Positions 24,261 to 33,229 of a DNA stretch of 41,502 nt are shown in pieces (within the stretch, counting starts at the first letter, position 1; each line of letters starts with the position of its first letter). The notes below the pieces were generated by a model. It saw nothing but the letters and a program-made list of their open reading frames with translations. It had not been told where the DNA came from and made no database searches. The position numbers were made by a program, and so were the translations under genes. The stretch is from assembly GCA_045106335.1 (NCBI GenBank), contig JBGCEM010000031.1, positions 1-41,502 on the forward strand. The letters run 5' to 3'. Source of the DNA: Aliishimia sp045106335. Its GTDB lineage: Bacteria; Pseudomonadota; Alphaproteobacteria; Rhodobacterales; Rhodobacteraceae.

Positions 24261-26048
24261 TTATTCCGCCGCCAAGCCATCCGTAAATTGCAATCGCGCA
24301 AGGCGTGCATACAGCCCATCTTCAGCGACCAGTTGGTCGTGCGGGCCCTGCGCCGTAATGCGCCCCTGATCTAGCACAATGATCCGATCTGCTTTTTTCA
24401 CCGTCGCCAGCCTGTGCGCCACAATCAAAGTCGTCCGCCCTTGTGCCAAGTGATCGACTGCCGCTTGCACTGCGCGCTCACTTTCCGCATCCAAAGCCGA
24501 GGTCGCCTCGTCCAGCAACAGAATAGGAGCGTCACGCAGAATCGCGCGGGCAATGGCAATTCGTTGCTTTTGCCCCCCCGACAACATCACGCCGCGCTCG
24601 CCCACTTCACTGTCATACCCATCGGGCAAAGCGGCGATAAACGCATGCGCCGCCGCCGCTTTTGCCGCCGCCTCGACCTCGGCGTCGCTGGCATCGGGGC
24701 GTCCAAAGCGAATGTTATCGCGCGCGCTCGACGCAAAAATCACCGGGTCCTGTGGGACCAACGCAATCTCAGAACGGAAATCCGCCCGCGTTAGCGTCGA
24801 AATGTCGTGATCATCCAGCAGAATACGCCCGCCTTGCGGGTCATAAAATCGTTGTAACAGCTGAATGATCGTCGTTTTTCCTGCACCAGACGGTCCCACA
24901 AACGCAACTGTCTCGCCGGGTTCAATGCGCAGCGAAACATTGTCTAAGGCTTGTGTCTTTGGGCGAGCAGGATAGGCAAATTCGACATTTTCAAAGGCGA
25001 TCTCACCGCGTACTGGGCGGTTCAAAGTCCCAGGATTTTCAGGATCTTGCACCGCATCTTCTACCGTCAGAAGCTCGACCAAACGTTCCGTCGCACCTGC
25101 CGCACGTTGCAATTCGCCCCAGATTTCCGACAAGGCCGCGACACCACCCGCAACCATCACGGAATAGATCACGAACTGGATCAAAACACCGGTGGACATA
25201 GCGCCGGCCCGCACATCACGCGCGCCGATCCACAGCACGCCAACAATCCCCGCAAAGACCAAAAAGATTACAATCACCGTCATCAAAGCCCGGGTGTTGA
25301 CGCGCCGTTTGGCCGAATCGAAGCTAAGCTCTGTCACATCGCCAAATTGTTTCCGGCTAGCAGCTTCGTGGGTGAAGGCCTGCACCGTTTGCACAGAACT
25401 TAACGCCTCGGACGCATCCCCCGATGATTTCGCGATCCAGTCCTGGTTTTCGCGGCTGATCACGCGCAATTTGCGCCCCAGCACTAAAATCGGCACTACG
25501 ACTGCGGGGACAATCAACAACACAAGCAGCGTCAGCTTAGCCGAGGTCAGCAGCATCAAGACCATACCACCGAAGAAAATCAACACGTTACGCAAGGCAA
25601 TCGACACGGACGATCCAATCACGGACTGGATCAAAGTTGTATCCGTCGTGATCCGGCTAAGCACTTCACCTGTCATGATCCGCTCATAAAATGCAGGGGA
25701 TAGGCTGATGACGCGGTCAAAAACCGCTTTGCGAATATCCGCAACAACCCGTTCGCCTAAGCGCGTCACCAGCAAATAGCGCAGCCCTGTCCCAACTGCC
25801 AAGGCGGCAGCAATACCAATCGCCGCCAAAAAGTAGGCATCTAAAATTGCCTGTTCTTCAATGTCGAAATTGTCCACGACACGCCGCACCGCTAAGGGCA
25901 ACGTTAACGAAATAATAGCTGTCGTAATTAAAGCCGCCAACGCCGCTGCCATTAAGCTGCGATACGGCATCATAAATGGCCACAGCGCACGCAATGCACC
26001 AATTTCCTTGGATTTCTCCCGCTCTTGCGTTCCCGCAGGATCTGTCAT
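24261..26048 (-). CDS. MsbA-type ABC exporter (fused transmembrane and ATPase domains)
   Basis: A 595-residue half-transporter that would work as a homodimer. Six transmembrane helices occupy about residues 20-310, with the exporter-type segment SLSPAFYERIMTGEVLSRIT near 115. The ATPase domain has Walker A GPSGAGKTT, signature LSGGQKQR, Walker B ILLLDEATSALD and the switch VAHRLAT. It belongs to the lipid A/multidrug subfamily; the substrate is unknown. It precedes the Kbp-like gene by 68 bases on the same strand. The start at ATG 26048 is taken as the first in frame. Confidence 0.92.
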   Translation of the reverse strand: MTDPAGTQEREKSKEIGALRALWPFMMPYRSLMAAALAALITTAIISLTLPLAVRRVVDNFDIEEQAILDAYFLAAIGIAAALAVGTGLRYLLVTRLGERVVADIRKAVFDRVISLSPAFYERIMTGEVLSRITTDTTLIQSVIGSSVSIALRNVLIFFGGMVLMLLTSAKLTLLVLLIVPAVVVPILVLGRKLRVISRENQDWIAKSSGDASEALSSVQTVQAFTHEAASRKQFGDVTELSFDSAKRRVNTRALMTVIVIFLVFAGIVGVLWIGARDVRAGAMSTGVLIQFVIYSVMVAGGVAALSEIWGELQRAAGATERLVELLTVEDAVQDPENPGTLNRPVRGEIAFENVEFAYPARPKTQALDNVSLRIEPGETVAFVGPSGAGKTTIIQLLQRFYDPQGGRILLDDHDISTLTRADFRSEIALVPQDPVIFASSARDNIRFGRPDASDAEVEAAAKAAAAHAFIAALPDGYDSEVGERGVMLSGGQKQRIAIARAILRDAPILLLDEATSALDAESERAVQAAVDHLAQGRTTLIVAHRLATVKKADRIIVLDQGRITAQGPHDQLVAEDGLYARLARLQFTDGLAAE

Positions 26049-26177
26049 CGCGCACCTATCTTTTGCCTGCGCCTTTGTGGCCTTACCGTTCGGGGATGGT
26101 CAAGGCATCACAGCGCGACGAAGTGCATCACACCGGGCAAACACATAAAGACATAGATTTTGGGGGACCAGGAAAAT

Positions 26178-26251
26178 TGGAGCGGGCGGCGGGAATCGAA
26201 CCCGCGTCATTAGCTTGGAAGGCTAAGGTCTTACCACTACACAACGCCCGC
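26178..26251 (-). tRNA. tRNA-Gly (anticodon TCC)
   Basis: A complete 74-base cloverleaf on the minus strand. Acceptor arms GCGGGCG and CGCCCGC pair perfectly and are followed by TCCA, so the CCA end is encoded. The anticodon arm is CTTAG-CCTTCCAAG-CTAATG in layout, with loop CTTCCAA and anticodon TCC. The T-loop GTTCGATTC is standard. Confidence 0.97.
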
Positions 26252-26263
26252 GCAGCCTGGACG

Positions 26264-26292
26264 GCAATAAGTGAAACCTAAATTGGCGTCAA
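26264..26292 (-). promoter_or_regulatory. Promoter of tRNA-Gly
   Basis: TTGACG (complement of 26287-26292), a 17-bp spacer and TATTGC (complement of 26264-26269) lie just upstream of the tRNA, with the -10 box ending 12 bases before the mature 5' end. Confidence 0.6.
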
Positions 26293-26476
26293 GCTTCCTG
26301 ATCAATTTCTGCGTCAAAACCTCTTTTTGGCCAAACCTAAATCTCATTTGGCAAGCTTGTCGCACATAGACATAGAATGGACATTCTGCCCTCAGTCTTT
26401 AAGCTTGCATGTGTTAACGATATTAGAACCTTTGCTGAGCCTTTATGAGCGCAAGCAAAATGCAAGGAACAGTGCG

Positions 26477-26752
26477 ATGCGTATAATCATGTCCGGGGCG
26501 ATTTTTTTAGGATTGACCGCCTGCGATGTCCCAAATTTAGGACAGTCGCCGGGGCGTGAAGGCTTTCTGTCTGAACTGCCCGAAGGTGTTATCGCGAATG
26601 CTGATCCGTCCCAGGACCTAAGCGCCGTTCGGATAAACGTCATAGATGGATGCTATGAATATCGCCATATCGGCCCGGTCGAGACAACCTTCCTGCCGTT
26701 GCGCACCTCTGCGGGAAATCCAATCTGTTCAAAACCAGCCGAGGCCGCTTAA
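26477..26752 (+). CDS. Small predicted lipoprotein, unknown function
   Basis: A 91-residue protein with a short signal sequence ending in a lipobox, LGLTACD, so the mature chain would start at Cys16 and be lipid-anchored. The rest holds two further Cys residues (GCYEYRH and NPICSKP) that could form a disulfide. ATG 26477 is chosen because it gives the signal peptide and has AAGGA upstream; the frame from 26327 would bury it. The family is not recognised. It ends three bases before the stop of the convergent L,D-transpeptidase. Confidence 0.75.
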   Translation: MRIIMSGAIFLGLTACDVPNLGQSPGREGFLSELPEGVIANADPSQDLSAVRINVIDGCYEYRHIGPVETTFLPLRTSAGNPICSKPAEAA

Positions 26753-26755
26753 AGC

Positions 26756-27421
26756 TTAACTGTTTGCGCTGATACCTGGCTCCGCCGGGTACAGAATCGC
26801 GCGCGATCCTAAGGCGACATGATCATAAAGCCCATTAATATGCGCCATCACCATGCGCACGCAGCCAGAACTGGCCCGCCCGCCAATCGAACGCGGGCTG
26901 GGTGAGCCGTGAATGCGCAGATACGTATCACGGTTGCCATCAAACAAATAAAGCGCACGCGATCCCAGCGGGTTGGTCGGTCCGCCATTCATGCCATCGG
27001 CATGCTTTTCATACAGATGTGGATCCCGTTCGATCATTGCCTTGGTGGGGGTCCATGTGGGCCATTTTGCTTTGCGCGAAATCGAATAGGTACCGGGTTC
27101 ATATAAATTGCCCCGTGCAATCGCCACACCATAACGCATGGCCGTCCCGTCCGATTCGATATGGTACAAGTACCGGGCAATCGCATCGACATGGATATCG
27201 CCCGGCGTCAGCCCCGGATTGGCCTCAACACGCTGTGGCAAAAACCGACGATGCAGGCCCCACGGATTTGATGTCCCCGGGTCGTAATTGGCGGGTGTGA
27301 TTTGTTGGTCCCATACCGACCACATCGCGCGATCACTGACGGGGCGCGTTTGGGCTGTCCCCACCAAAGGCGCCGAAAACAGCGCCGCAGCAGACAGAAT
27401 AAAATGGCGTTTGGTCAGCAT
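26756..27421 (-). CDS. L,D-transpeptidase (YkuD domain), exported
   Basis: A 221-residue periplasmic enzyme that makes or edits L,D (3-3) peptidoglycan cross-links or anchors proteins to the wall. The N-terminal signal is visible (RHFILSAAALFSAPLVGTAQ). The YkuD catalytic motif is complete: His171 in RIHGSPSP and Cys187 in ASSGCVRM. ATG 27421 is preferred, with AGGGAA nine bases upstream; the frame from 27454 adds residues before the signal. It faces the small lipoprotein gene and follows a 148-base gap after ychF. Confidence 0.93.
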   Translation of the reverse strand: MLTKRHFILSAAALFSAPLVGTAQTRPVSDRAMWSVWDQQITPANYDPGTSNPWGLHRRFLPQRVEANPGLTPGDIHVDAIARYLYHIESDGTAMRYGVAIARGNLYEPGTYSISRKAKWPTWTPTKAMIERDPHLYEKHADGMNGGPTNPLGSRALYLFDGNRDTYLRIHGSPSPRSIGGRASSGCVRMVMAHINGLYDHVALGSRAILYPAEPGISANS

Positions 27422-27513
27422 CGAAAAAAATTCCCTATAACATACAGAGCTCAAGTGTGACTCTGATTCCCTGTCGGCTCAAGGCATCATAGGAGCATAA
27501 GGAGGTATAAAAT

Positions 27514-27543
27514 ATGGTTTACAGCCCAGTTTATCCAGACTGA
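27514..27543 (+). CDS. Possible 9-residue mini-ORF with a consensus Shine-Dalgarno
   Basis: AAGGAGGT at 27499-27506 is a full consensus ribosome-binding site seven bases before an ATG. The frame encodes MVYSPVYPD and stops. It lies on the plus strand in the gap between two minus-strand genes (L,D-transpeptidase and ychF). The perfect spacing is notable, but so short a frame can arise by chance, and no gene follows on this strand that it could lead. Confidence 0.3.
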   Translation: MVYSPVYPD

Positions 27544-27569
27544 TCCAGCGGTGCATGTGTTCTAATATT

Positions 27570-28667
27570 CTAATTGTTGAACAAGAAATGCATCACATCT
27601 CCGTCTTTGACGATATAGCTTTTGCCCTCAGCCCGCATTTTCCCAGCCTCTTTGGCACCTTGCTCACCGGCATTGGCCACGAAATCCTCATAGGCGATCG
27701 TTTCTGCGCGGATAAAGCCCTTTTCGAAATCCCCGTGGATGACCCCAGCCGCTTGCGGGGCCGAGGACCCTTCTTTGACCGTCCAAGCCCGCGCTTCTTT
27801 TGGACCGGCAGTAAAATAGGTTTGCAAATTCAGCAGATCATAGCCGGCCCGGATCAACCGATCCAAACCAGGTTCCTCTAACCCCATTTCCCCCAAGAAC
27901 AGCTGCGCTTCATCCTCTTCAAGCTGGCTGATTTCTTCTTCAATTCGCGCGGAAATCACCACATGACTGTTGCCTTGTGCAGCCGCCATCTCGGCCACAG
28001 CCGCCGCGTGCGCATTGCCCTGCCCGGCTTCATCTTCAGCCACATTGCACACATACAACACAGGCTTGGTCGTCAAAAGTTGCAACATTTTCCACGACTT
28101 CAGATCATCATCATCGACCTCGACAGTACGCGCAGGCTGGCCGTCTTCTAACGCCGCCTTCGCCGCTTCCATCAAGCGCTGCTGTTGCACCGCCTCTTTG
28201 TCACCACCGCGCACTTTGCGCACAATGTTTTGCAGCCGCTTTTCGATGCTGTCCAAATCCGCCAACATCAACTCAGTCTCGATGGTATCCGCATCCGCCA
28301 CAGGATCGACACGGCCCTCAACATGGGTGATATCGCCGTCTTCGAAACAGCGCAGCACATGGGCGATGGCGTCAACTTCGCGAATATTGGCCAAGAATTG
28401 ATTGCCCAAGCCCTCGCCCTGGGACGCGCCTTTGACCAGCCCGGCAATGTCCACAAAGGTCATGCGCGCAGGGATAACATTCGCACTGCCCGCAATTTCG
28501 GCCAATGTATCAAGCCGAGCATCGGGAACGCCAACCTCACCAACATTGGGTTCAATCGTGCAGAACGGGAAATTCGCCGCTTGCGCCGCCGCGGTTTTGG
28601 TCAATGCATTGAACAACGTGGATTTGCCTACATTTGGCAGCCCAACAATTCCCATCCGAAAGCCCAT
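27570..28667 (-). CDS. ychF: Redox-regulated ribosome-associated ATPase YchF (OLA1 family)
   Basis: A 365-residue Obg-like P-loop protein that binds ribosomes and prefers ATP. G1 is GLPNVGKST, G3 is DIAGLVKGAS, and the NKxD position reads NVAED, the change that gives ATP preference. A coiled-coil insertion lies near residues 125-200 and a C-terminal TGS domain ends in DVMHFLFN. The start is set at 28667 (MGFRMGIVG) because AGGAG lies seven bases upstream; homologues start at the same place. It is divergent from trpA over 163 bases. Confidence 0.95.
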   Translation of the reverse strand: MGFRMGIVGLPNVGKSTLFNALTKTAAAQAANFPFCTIEPNVGEVGVPDARLDTLAEIAGSANVIPARMTFVDIAGLVKGASQGEGLGNQFLANIREVDAIAHVLRCFEDGDITHVEGRVDPVADADTIETELMLADLDSIEKRLQNIVRKVRGGDKEAVQQQRLMEAAKAALEDGQPARTVEVDDDDLKSWKMLQLLTTKPVLYVCNVAEDEAGQGNAHAAAVAEMAAAQGNSHVVISARIEEEISQLEEDEAQLFLGEMGLEEPGLDRLIRAGYDLLNLQTYFTAGPKEARAWTVKEGSSAPQAAGVIHGDFEKGFIRAETIAYEDFVANAGEQGAKEAGKMRAEGKSYIVKDGDVMHFLFNN

Positions 28668-28830
28668 CACGCGTCTCCTCATATGTGCAGCCCCGCCTCA
28701 TAAGCAGCGCGCGCCCCGCTGGCAAGATCCGATGCGCAAGCCGCCTGATCCAGATAGGGTCGCTTGCCCATTGCACTGCCCGCCAGTTTTCGGCAAAACC
28801 ACGCGAAACCAACCCGGAGCTATCCACAAC

Positions 28831-29622
28831 ATGAGCCGCATCGACGCCAAATTCCAACAGCTTTCCGCCGCCGGTAAAAAGGCATTTGTGTCCTATGTGA
28901 TGGCCGGGGATCCTGACTATGACACGGCACTTGAAGTGGTCAAAGGCCTGCCCGCTGCCGGTGTGGATATAATCGAGCTGGGCCTGCCCTTCACCGATCC
29001 TATGGCGGATGGCCCTACGATCCAACTGGCCGGACAGCGCGCGTTAGAAGCCGGGATGACGCTTGAAAAGACCTTGCAAATGGCACGGGATTTTCGCGTC
29101 AACGATGACACGACACCAATTGTGCTGATGGGCTATTACAACCCAATCTTTTCGCGCGGCGTTGAGGCCTTTTTGGCAGATGCCAAAGCGGCGGGGATTG
29201 ACGGTTTGATCGTGGTCGATTTGCCCCCCGAAGAAGACAGCGAGCTGTGCATCCCCGCACAAGCGGCGGGCTTGAACTTTATCCGCCTCGCGACCCCCAC
29301 GACAGACGACAAACGCCTGCCCCGCGTGCTGCAAAACACGTCCGGGTTCGTTTACTACGTCTCAATCACCGGGATCACTGGGGCTGCTGTTGCTCAAGCC
29401 GGAGATGTGGGTCCCGAGGTCGCGCGGATCAAATCCGCCACAGACCTGCCTGTAATCGTGGGCTTTGGCATCAAAACGCCTGAACATGCACAATCCATTG
29501 CCGAAATCGCAGATGGCGCGGTCGTGGGATCCGCCATTGTAGAACGGATCGCGGCTGGGGACAGTGCCGACCAAGTGCTGAAATTTGTGGCTTCTTTGGC
29601 GGCCGGGGCACATGCGGCTTAA
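28831..29622 (+). CDS. trpA: Tryptophan synthase alpha chain
   Basis: A 263-residue TIM-barrel enzyme that cleaves indole-3-glycerol phosphate to indole, passing it to TrpB. The catalytic Glu and Asp are in IIELGLPFTDPMADGP, and the phosphate-binding parts are VGFGIKTPEHA and VVGSAIVE. Length is normal. The start at ATG 28831 has CGGAG upstream; the longer frame from 28402 runs through ychF. Unlike the enterobacterial trp operon, no trpB is adjacent here. It converges on the DUF3422 gene with a 31-base gap that holds no clear hairpin. Confidence 0.95.
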   Translation: MSRIDAKFQQLSAAGKKAFVSYVMAGDPDYDTALEVVKGLPAAGVDIIELGLPFTDPMADGPTIQLAGQRALEAGMTLEKTLQMARDFRVNDDTTPIVLMGYYNPIFSRGVEAFLADAKAAGIDGLIVVDLPPEEDSELCIPAQAAGLNFIRLATPTTDDKRLPRVLQNTSGFVYYVSITGITGAAVAQAGDVGPEVARIKSATDLPVIVGFGIKTPEHAQSIAEIADGAVVGSAIVERIAAGDSADQVLKFVASLAAGAHAA

Positions 29623-29653
29623 GGTCAAACTGGCAGGTTTTAGCGTTTCTGAT

Positions 29654-30937
29654 TTAGTCCTCAATGCCCGCCCGGATCCGACGCACAAGCCCCCAAACTA
29701 AGAAGACGACAGGCAAAGTGATCGCTGCCGTCAGCATACCCTTGCTGAGGCCTGTGGCTTGCTGCAGCGGATAGACCACGTAAGACGCCAGCGACACGGC
29801 ATAATAACTAATCGCGACGACAGACAGGCCCTCAACAGTGCGTTGCAACCGCAGCTGTAGATCCGAGCGCTTGTCCATGCTTTCCAACAGATTTTGGTTT
29901 TGCGCAGAACGTTCCACATCCACCCGCGTGCGCAACAAGTTCGACGCGCGGATCGAGCGATCCGACATCGCTTCCAATCGACGCTCGGCGGATTTCACCG
30001 TCCGCATCGCAGGCTCATAGCGCCGCATCATAAATTCAGCAAAGCTTTGGCGTCCTTCGAACCGGACCTCGCGCAGCGCATCAATCCTTTGGTTCACAAT
30101 CGCTTCATACGCCCCTGTCGCGCCGAACCGAAACGAAGACGTTGCCGAAAGCTGTTCCAATTCTGCAGAAATCGCCAGCAGCTGGTCCAAAGTTTCCTCA
30201 GCAGGCGCGCCATTGCCGGTCATATGCCCCATCAAACTGGTCAGACGTTGATCCAACTCGCCCAGCTTCTGTGACATCCCACGCACCCGTGAAAACCCCA
30301 GCATCGACATGGATTTATAGGTCTCAATCTCGCACAAGCGCTGCACAATCCGCCCCACGCGCCGCGCCCCTGTGCCGGGCGCCACAAACACCGCAAACCG
30401 CAAATGACCTTTGTTATCGATCCGGAAATCGCCTGCGACCGTCGCCGCGCCGTCCAAAACTTCGCTTGTGGCCAGGCTTTCGGGCACAAACCAATCCTGC
30501 AACTGCGTTTCGATCTGGGGTGGCTTTGCCGTTTCTTCCACCCGCACCAAAGCGGATGTCACACGCTGACCGGGGGCCTCGGCCAGCCAATCATCGGGAA
30601 ACACTTCAAACTCGGATCCATCGAATGCGCGCTCTGGCAGTCCTTCAGTGAAGGCCGTGTAGGTGACGAATTCGGTATGTTGTTCCCACTTCAACCAATG
30701 GCGGCCAATCTTGCCATAATAATGTGTTGCACCGGGGCTGGGATGGGACACACCATGTCGATCCAAAAGCGCCAAAAGGTGTTTCAGATCCTCGGACCGG
30801 TCCCGGCGCGCAGCCTCATGCGGCTGTTTAATCGCCACAAAAGCCGCCACATGAGGGGCATCCATCGCCGGAAATGGACGTGCGTGCAGCTCATTGGCCA
30901 GTTTGTAACGCAGGGGGTGATCTTCGATTAGCGACAT
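29654..30937 (-). CDS. DUF3422 family membrane-anchored protein
   Basis: A 427-residue protein that fits DUF3422 over its length, a family of unknown function common in alphaproteobacteria. The N-terminus (NELHARPFPAMDAPHVAAF) is characteristic. The middle is soluble and helical with many Arg/Glu residues, consistent with coiled coil, and the last 80 residues hold two transmembrane helices (VVAISYYAVSLASYVVYPL and LTAAITLPVVFLVWGLV). So it probably sits with a large cytoplasmic domain on a C-terminal hairpin. A perfect palindrome lies 18-32 bases before the ATG. Confidence 0.88.
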   Translation of the reverse strand: MSLIEDHPLRYKLANELHARPFPAMDAPHVAAFVAIKQPHEAARRDRSEDLKHLLALLDRHGVSHPSPGATHYYGKIGRHWLKWEQHTEFVTYTAFTEGLPERAFDGSEFEVFPDDWLAEAPGQRVTSALVRVEETAKPPQIETQLQDWFVPESLATSEVLDGAATVAGDFRIDNKGHLRFAVFVAPGTGARRVGRIVQRLCEIETYKSMSMLGFSRVRGMSQKLGELDQRLTSLMGHMTGNGAPAEETLDQLLAISAELEQLSATSSFRFGATGAYEAIVNQRIDALREVRFEGRQSFAEFMMRRYEPAMRTVKSAERRLEAMSDRSIRASNLLRTRVDVERSAQNQNLLESMDKRSDLQLRLQRTVEGLSVVAISYYAVSLASYVVYPLQQATGLSKGMLTAAITLPVVFLVWGLVRRIRAGIED

Positions 30938-30954
30938 GGGGGCTCTTTTTTTCT

Positions 30955-30969
30955 ACTTGAAGCTCAAGT
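30955..30969. promoter_or_regulatory. Palindrome upstream of the DUF3422 gene
   Basis: ACTTGA-AGC-TCAAGT is a perfect inverted repeat with six-bp arms, 18 bases before the ATG of the gene at 29654-30937. On the coding strand it is followed by an A-rich run, so it is not a terminator for that gene; an operator or a translation-control hairpin is more likely. The rest of this 190-base gap is AT-rich between 30970 and 31060 (TATATAAATCATAAAC), a plausible promoter zone, with no other gene. Confidence 0.45.
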
Positions 30970-31127
30970 AAGCCAAGTTTTCCGCAATTCAAAGATAAAA
31001 GTGTATATAAATCATAAACTTATGTGAATACTGATGTATACGCCATTAATTTCAGCAGCTTGCAAGGCCCGCCTGTGCTCAAAAAACCGCAGCGGACCTG
31101 GTGTATAAGGGATCAGCGGACTGGCAT

Positions 31128-31604
31128 CTAATCCTGGCGGCGGGTGTGACGCACAATCCCAAAGGCACGCCCCATGAATTGCCCAGACGCTGCCCCGACC
31201 AGCACAGCAAAACCCGCCGTAACACCAGGGATCATCAACAGATCGGGACGGATCGCTTGGGTCAAACCGACCGCATAATTGGCCCAAAACAGGACCATGA
31301 CGCAGACCAAAGTCATCGCTTCCCCGCGCAGACGCACCCGGGACCCTCGGTGCCATTCAATCAGCTTTGGCGCGGCATGAGCCGCCTGCACCGCCGAGCC
31401 CAGGAACGCCGCGCCATATAGCAACCAAACGGCTGCATTCGGCGATAAAGATGCAATGGAATTGATCCCGATAAGCCCCATCAACGGCAAAGCAAACGCG
31501 GCAGCAACCGGTACCTCACGCGGCCAAAGCCCCCGCAGCCCCACGGCCAACAGGATGAAAAACAAGGGCCAAACCCAGATCGGTGCAGCTGTCAGATGTT
31601 GCAT
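31128..31604 (-). CDS. Small multi-pass membrane protein, unknown function
   Basis: A 158-residue protein with about five hydrophobic helices, beginning with WVWPLFFILLAVGLRGLW and ending with MIPGVTAGFAVLVGAASG. ATG 31604 (MQHLTAAPI) is chosen because AAGGA lies upstream; the frame to 31688 adds a Cys/Gly-rich stretch unlike the rest. I do not recognise a named family. It is a single gene, 190 bases upstream of the DUF3422 gene on the same strand. Confidence 0.75.
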   Translation of the reverse strand: MQHLTAAPIWVWPLFFILLAVGLRGLWPREVPVAAAFALPLMGLIGINSIASLSPNAAVWLLYGAAFLGSAVQAAHAAPKLIEWHRGSRVRLRGEAMTLVCVMVLFWANYAVGLTQAIRPDLLMIPGVTAGFAVLVGAASGQFMGRAFGIVRHTRRQD

Positions 31605-31731
31605 TTTATGTATCCTTTGCAAGGTAGGTGTGCTGTTGCCACCTTTCCTTCCACACCCCCTTAGCTGCAGCCAGCCAAGCTGCGTCAACGCTAAGTATAC
31701 ATCGCCAATGCAACTCGCGATGCGCCAAATG

Positions 31732-31764
31732 CAAAAGGGCGCACCGATCTGGCACGCCCTTTGC
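31732..31764 (-). terminator. Terminator of the pntAB operon
   Basis: On the minus strand AAAGGGCGTGCC pairs with GGTGCGCCCTTT (12 bp with two G-U pairs, loop AGATC), followed by TTGC. It begins about 20 bases after the pntB stop. The remaining gap (31605-31783) holds nothing else recognisable. Confidence 0.8.
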
Positions 31765-31783
31765 GAAAGTCCGATACTGGTCC

Positions 31784-33217
31784 CTAGTCAATCAAGGGCA
31801 ACAACTTGTCCAATGAGGCTTTTGCGTCGCCGTAGAACATGCGTGTATTGTCTTTGAAGAACAGCGGATTTTCGATGCCGGAATATCCCGCACCTTGGCC
31901 ACGTTTGGAGACGAAGACTTGTTTGGCCTTCCAGCATTCCAGGACCGGCATGCCTGCGATGGGGCTGTTGGGGTCGTCTTGGGCCGCGGGGTTGACGATG
32001 TCGTTAGAGCCGATGACGATGGCGACGTCCGTATCTGGGAAATCGTCGTTGATTTCGTCCATTTCCATCACGATGTCATAGGGCACTTTGGCCTCGGCCA
32101 GCAGCACGTTCATGTGCCCGGGCAGGCGGCCTGCGACCGGGTGGATCGCAAAGCGCACGTTTTTGCCTCTGGCGCGTAGCTTGCGGGTCAATTCAGCCAC
32201 AGCGGATTGTGCCTGGGCCACCGCCATCCCGTATCCTGGGATGATCACCACGCTGTCGGCCTCATTCAACGACGCGGCCACACCGTCAGCCTCGATGGCG
32301 ATTTGCTCGCCCTCAACCGCCATTTGCTCGCCCGCAGGACCGCCAAAGCCGCCCAGGATCACCGACACAAAGGACCGGTTCATCGCCTTACACATGATGT
32401 AGGACAAGATCGCTCCACTAGATCCAACCAGCGCGCCCACAACGATCAACAGATCATTGCCCAAGCTAAAGCCAATCGCCGCTGCCGCCCAACCGGAATA
32501 GCTGTTCAGCATCGACACAACGACCGGCATATCCGCGCCGCCAATGCCCATGATCAAATGATAGCCGATAAACAGCGCCAGCAGCGTCAGCAAGAACAGC
32601 GCAAAGAAGCCGCCCCCGTTGAAATACCAAATCGCAAAGAGCAGCGACAAGGCCAGTGCACCTGCGTTCAACAGATGGCCGCCAGGCAATTTTGTGGCTG
32701 CGCTGTCGACCTTACCGGACAACTTGCCATAAGCGATAACGGACCCTGTAAAGGTCACAGCCCCAATCCAGACCCCCAGAACCAACTCGATCTGCAGGAT
32801 GGTGATTTCCACGCTGGTTTTCTTCGCCACAAGCGTTGCAAATGTTCCCTCAATCGCGTCGCCAGCCGCTTTGGCCGCTTCTACGCCCGCAATGGTGAAA
32901 TCGGCGTTAAAGCCCACGAACACCGCCGCCAGACCGACCAGCGAGTGCATGATCGCCACCAGCTCGGGCATCTGCGTCATCTGCACTTTCGTGGCCAATT
33001 GATAGCCCACCGCTGCGCCACCTGCGATCATCACAAGCGACACCAACCACAGCCCAGAGCCGGGTCCAAACAGTGTTGCCAGAACTGCAATGCCCATGCC
33101 CGCGATGCCGTACCACACCGCCCGCTTGGCGCTTTCTTGCCCGCTCAGCCCGCCAAGTGACAGAATGAACAGGATCGCTGCGACCACATAAGCCGCTATT
33201 GTGAATGCGTTTTCCAT
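31784..33217 (-). CDS. pntB: NAD(P) transhydrogenase subunit beta
   Basis: A 477-residue inner-membrane subunit of the proton-translocating transhydrogenase, which transfers hydride from NADH to NADP+ and drives NADPH supply. The N-terminal two-thirds contains about nine transmembrane helices. The C-terminal domain III binds NADP(H): GYGMAVAQAQ, then HPVAGRLPGHMNVLLAEAKVP and IGSNDIVNPAAQDDP are visible. ATG 33217 is used, as the TTG at 33220 adds one residue only. It follows pntA by 12 bases. Confidence 0.96.
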   Translation of the reverse strand: MENAFTIAAYVVAAILFILSLGGLSGQESAKRAVWYGIAGMGIAVLATLFGPGSGLWLVSLVMIAGGAAVGYQLATKVQMTQMPELVAIMHSLVGLAAVFVGFNADFTIAGVEAAKAAGDAIEGTFATLVAKKTSVEITILQIELVLGVWIGAVTFTGSVIAYGKLSGKVDSAATKLPGGHLLNAGALALSLLFAIWYFNGGGFFALFLLTLLALFIGYHLIMGIGGADMPVVVSMLNSYSGWAAAAIGFSLGNDLLIVVGALVGSSGAILSYIMCKAMNRSFVSVILGGFGGPAGEQMAVEGEQIAIEADGVAASLNEADSVVIIPGYGMAVAQAQSAVAELTRKLRARGKNVRFAIHPVAGRLPGHMNVLLAEAKVPYDIVMEMDEINDDFPDTDVAIVIGSNDIVNPAAQDDPNSPIAGMPVLECWKAKQVFVSKRGQGAGYSGIENPLFFKDNTRMFYGDAKASLDKLLPLID

Positions 33218-33229
33218 CAATCTACCCCT

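Noticed and set aside
25976..26281. 101-codon plus-strand frame containing RAAGIEPASLAWKA
   Set aside because: The recognisable stretch is the tRNA-Gly gene read on the wrong strand.
26327..26476. N-terminal extension of the small lipoprotein
   Set aside because: It would bury the lipobox signal sequence; ATG 26477 has its own ribosome site.
32207..33160. 317-codon open frame antisense to pntB
   Set aside because: Product is His/Arg/Gln-rich and low in structure; pntB on the other strand is unambiguous.
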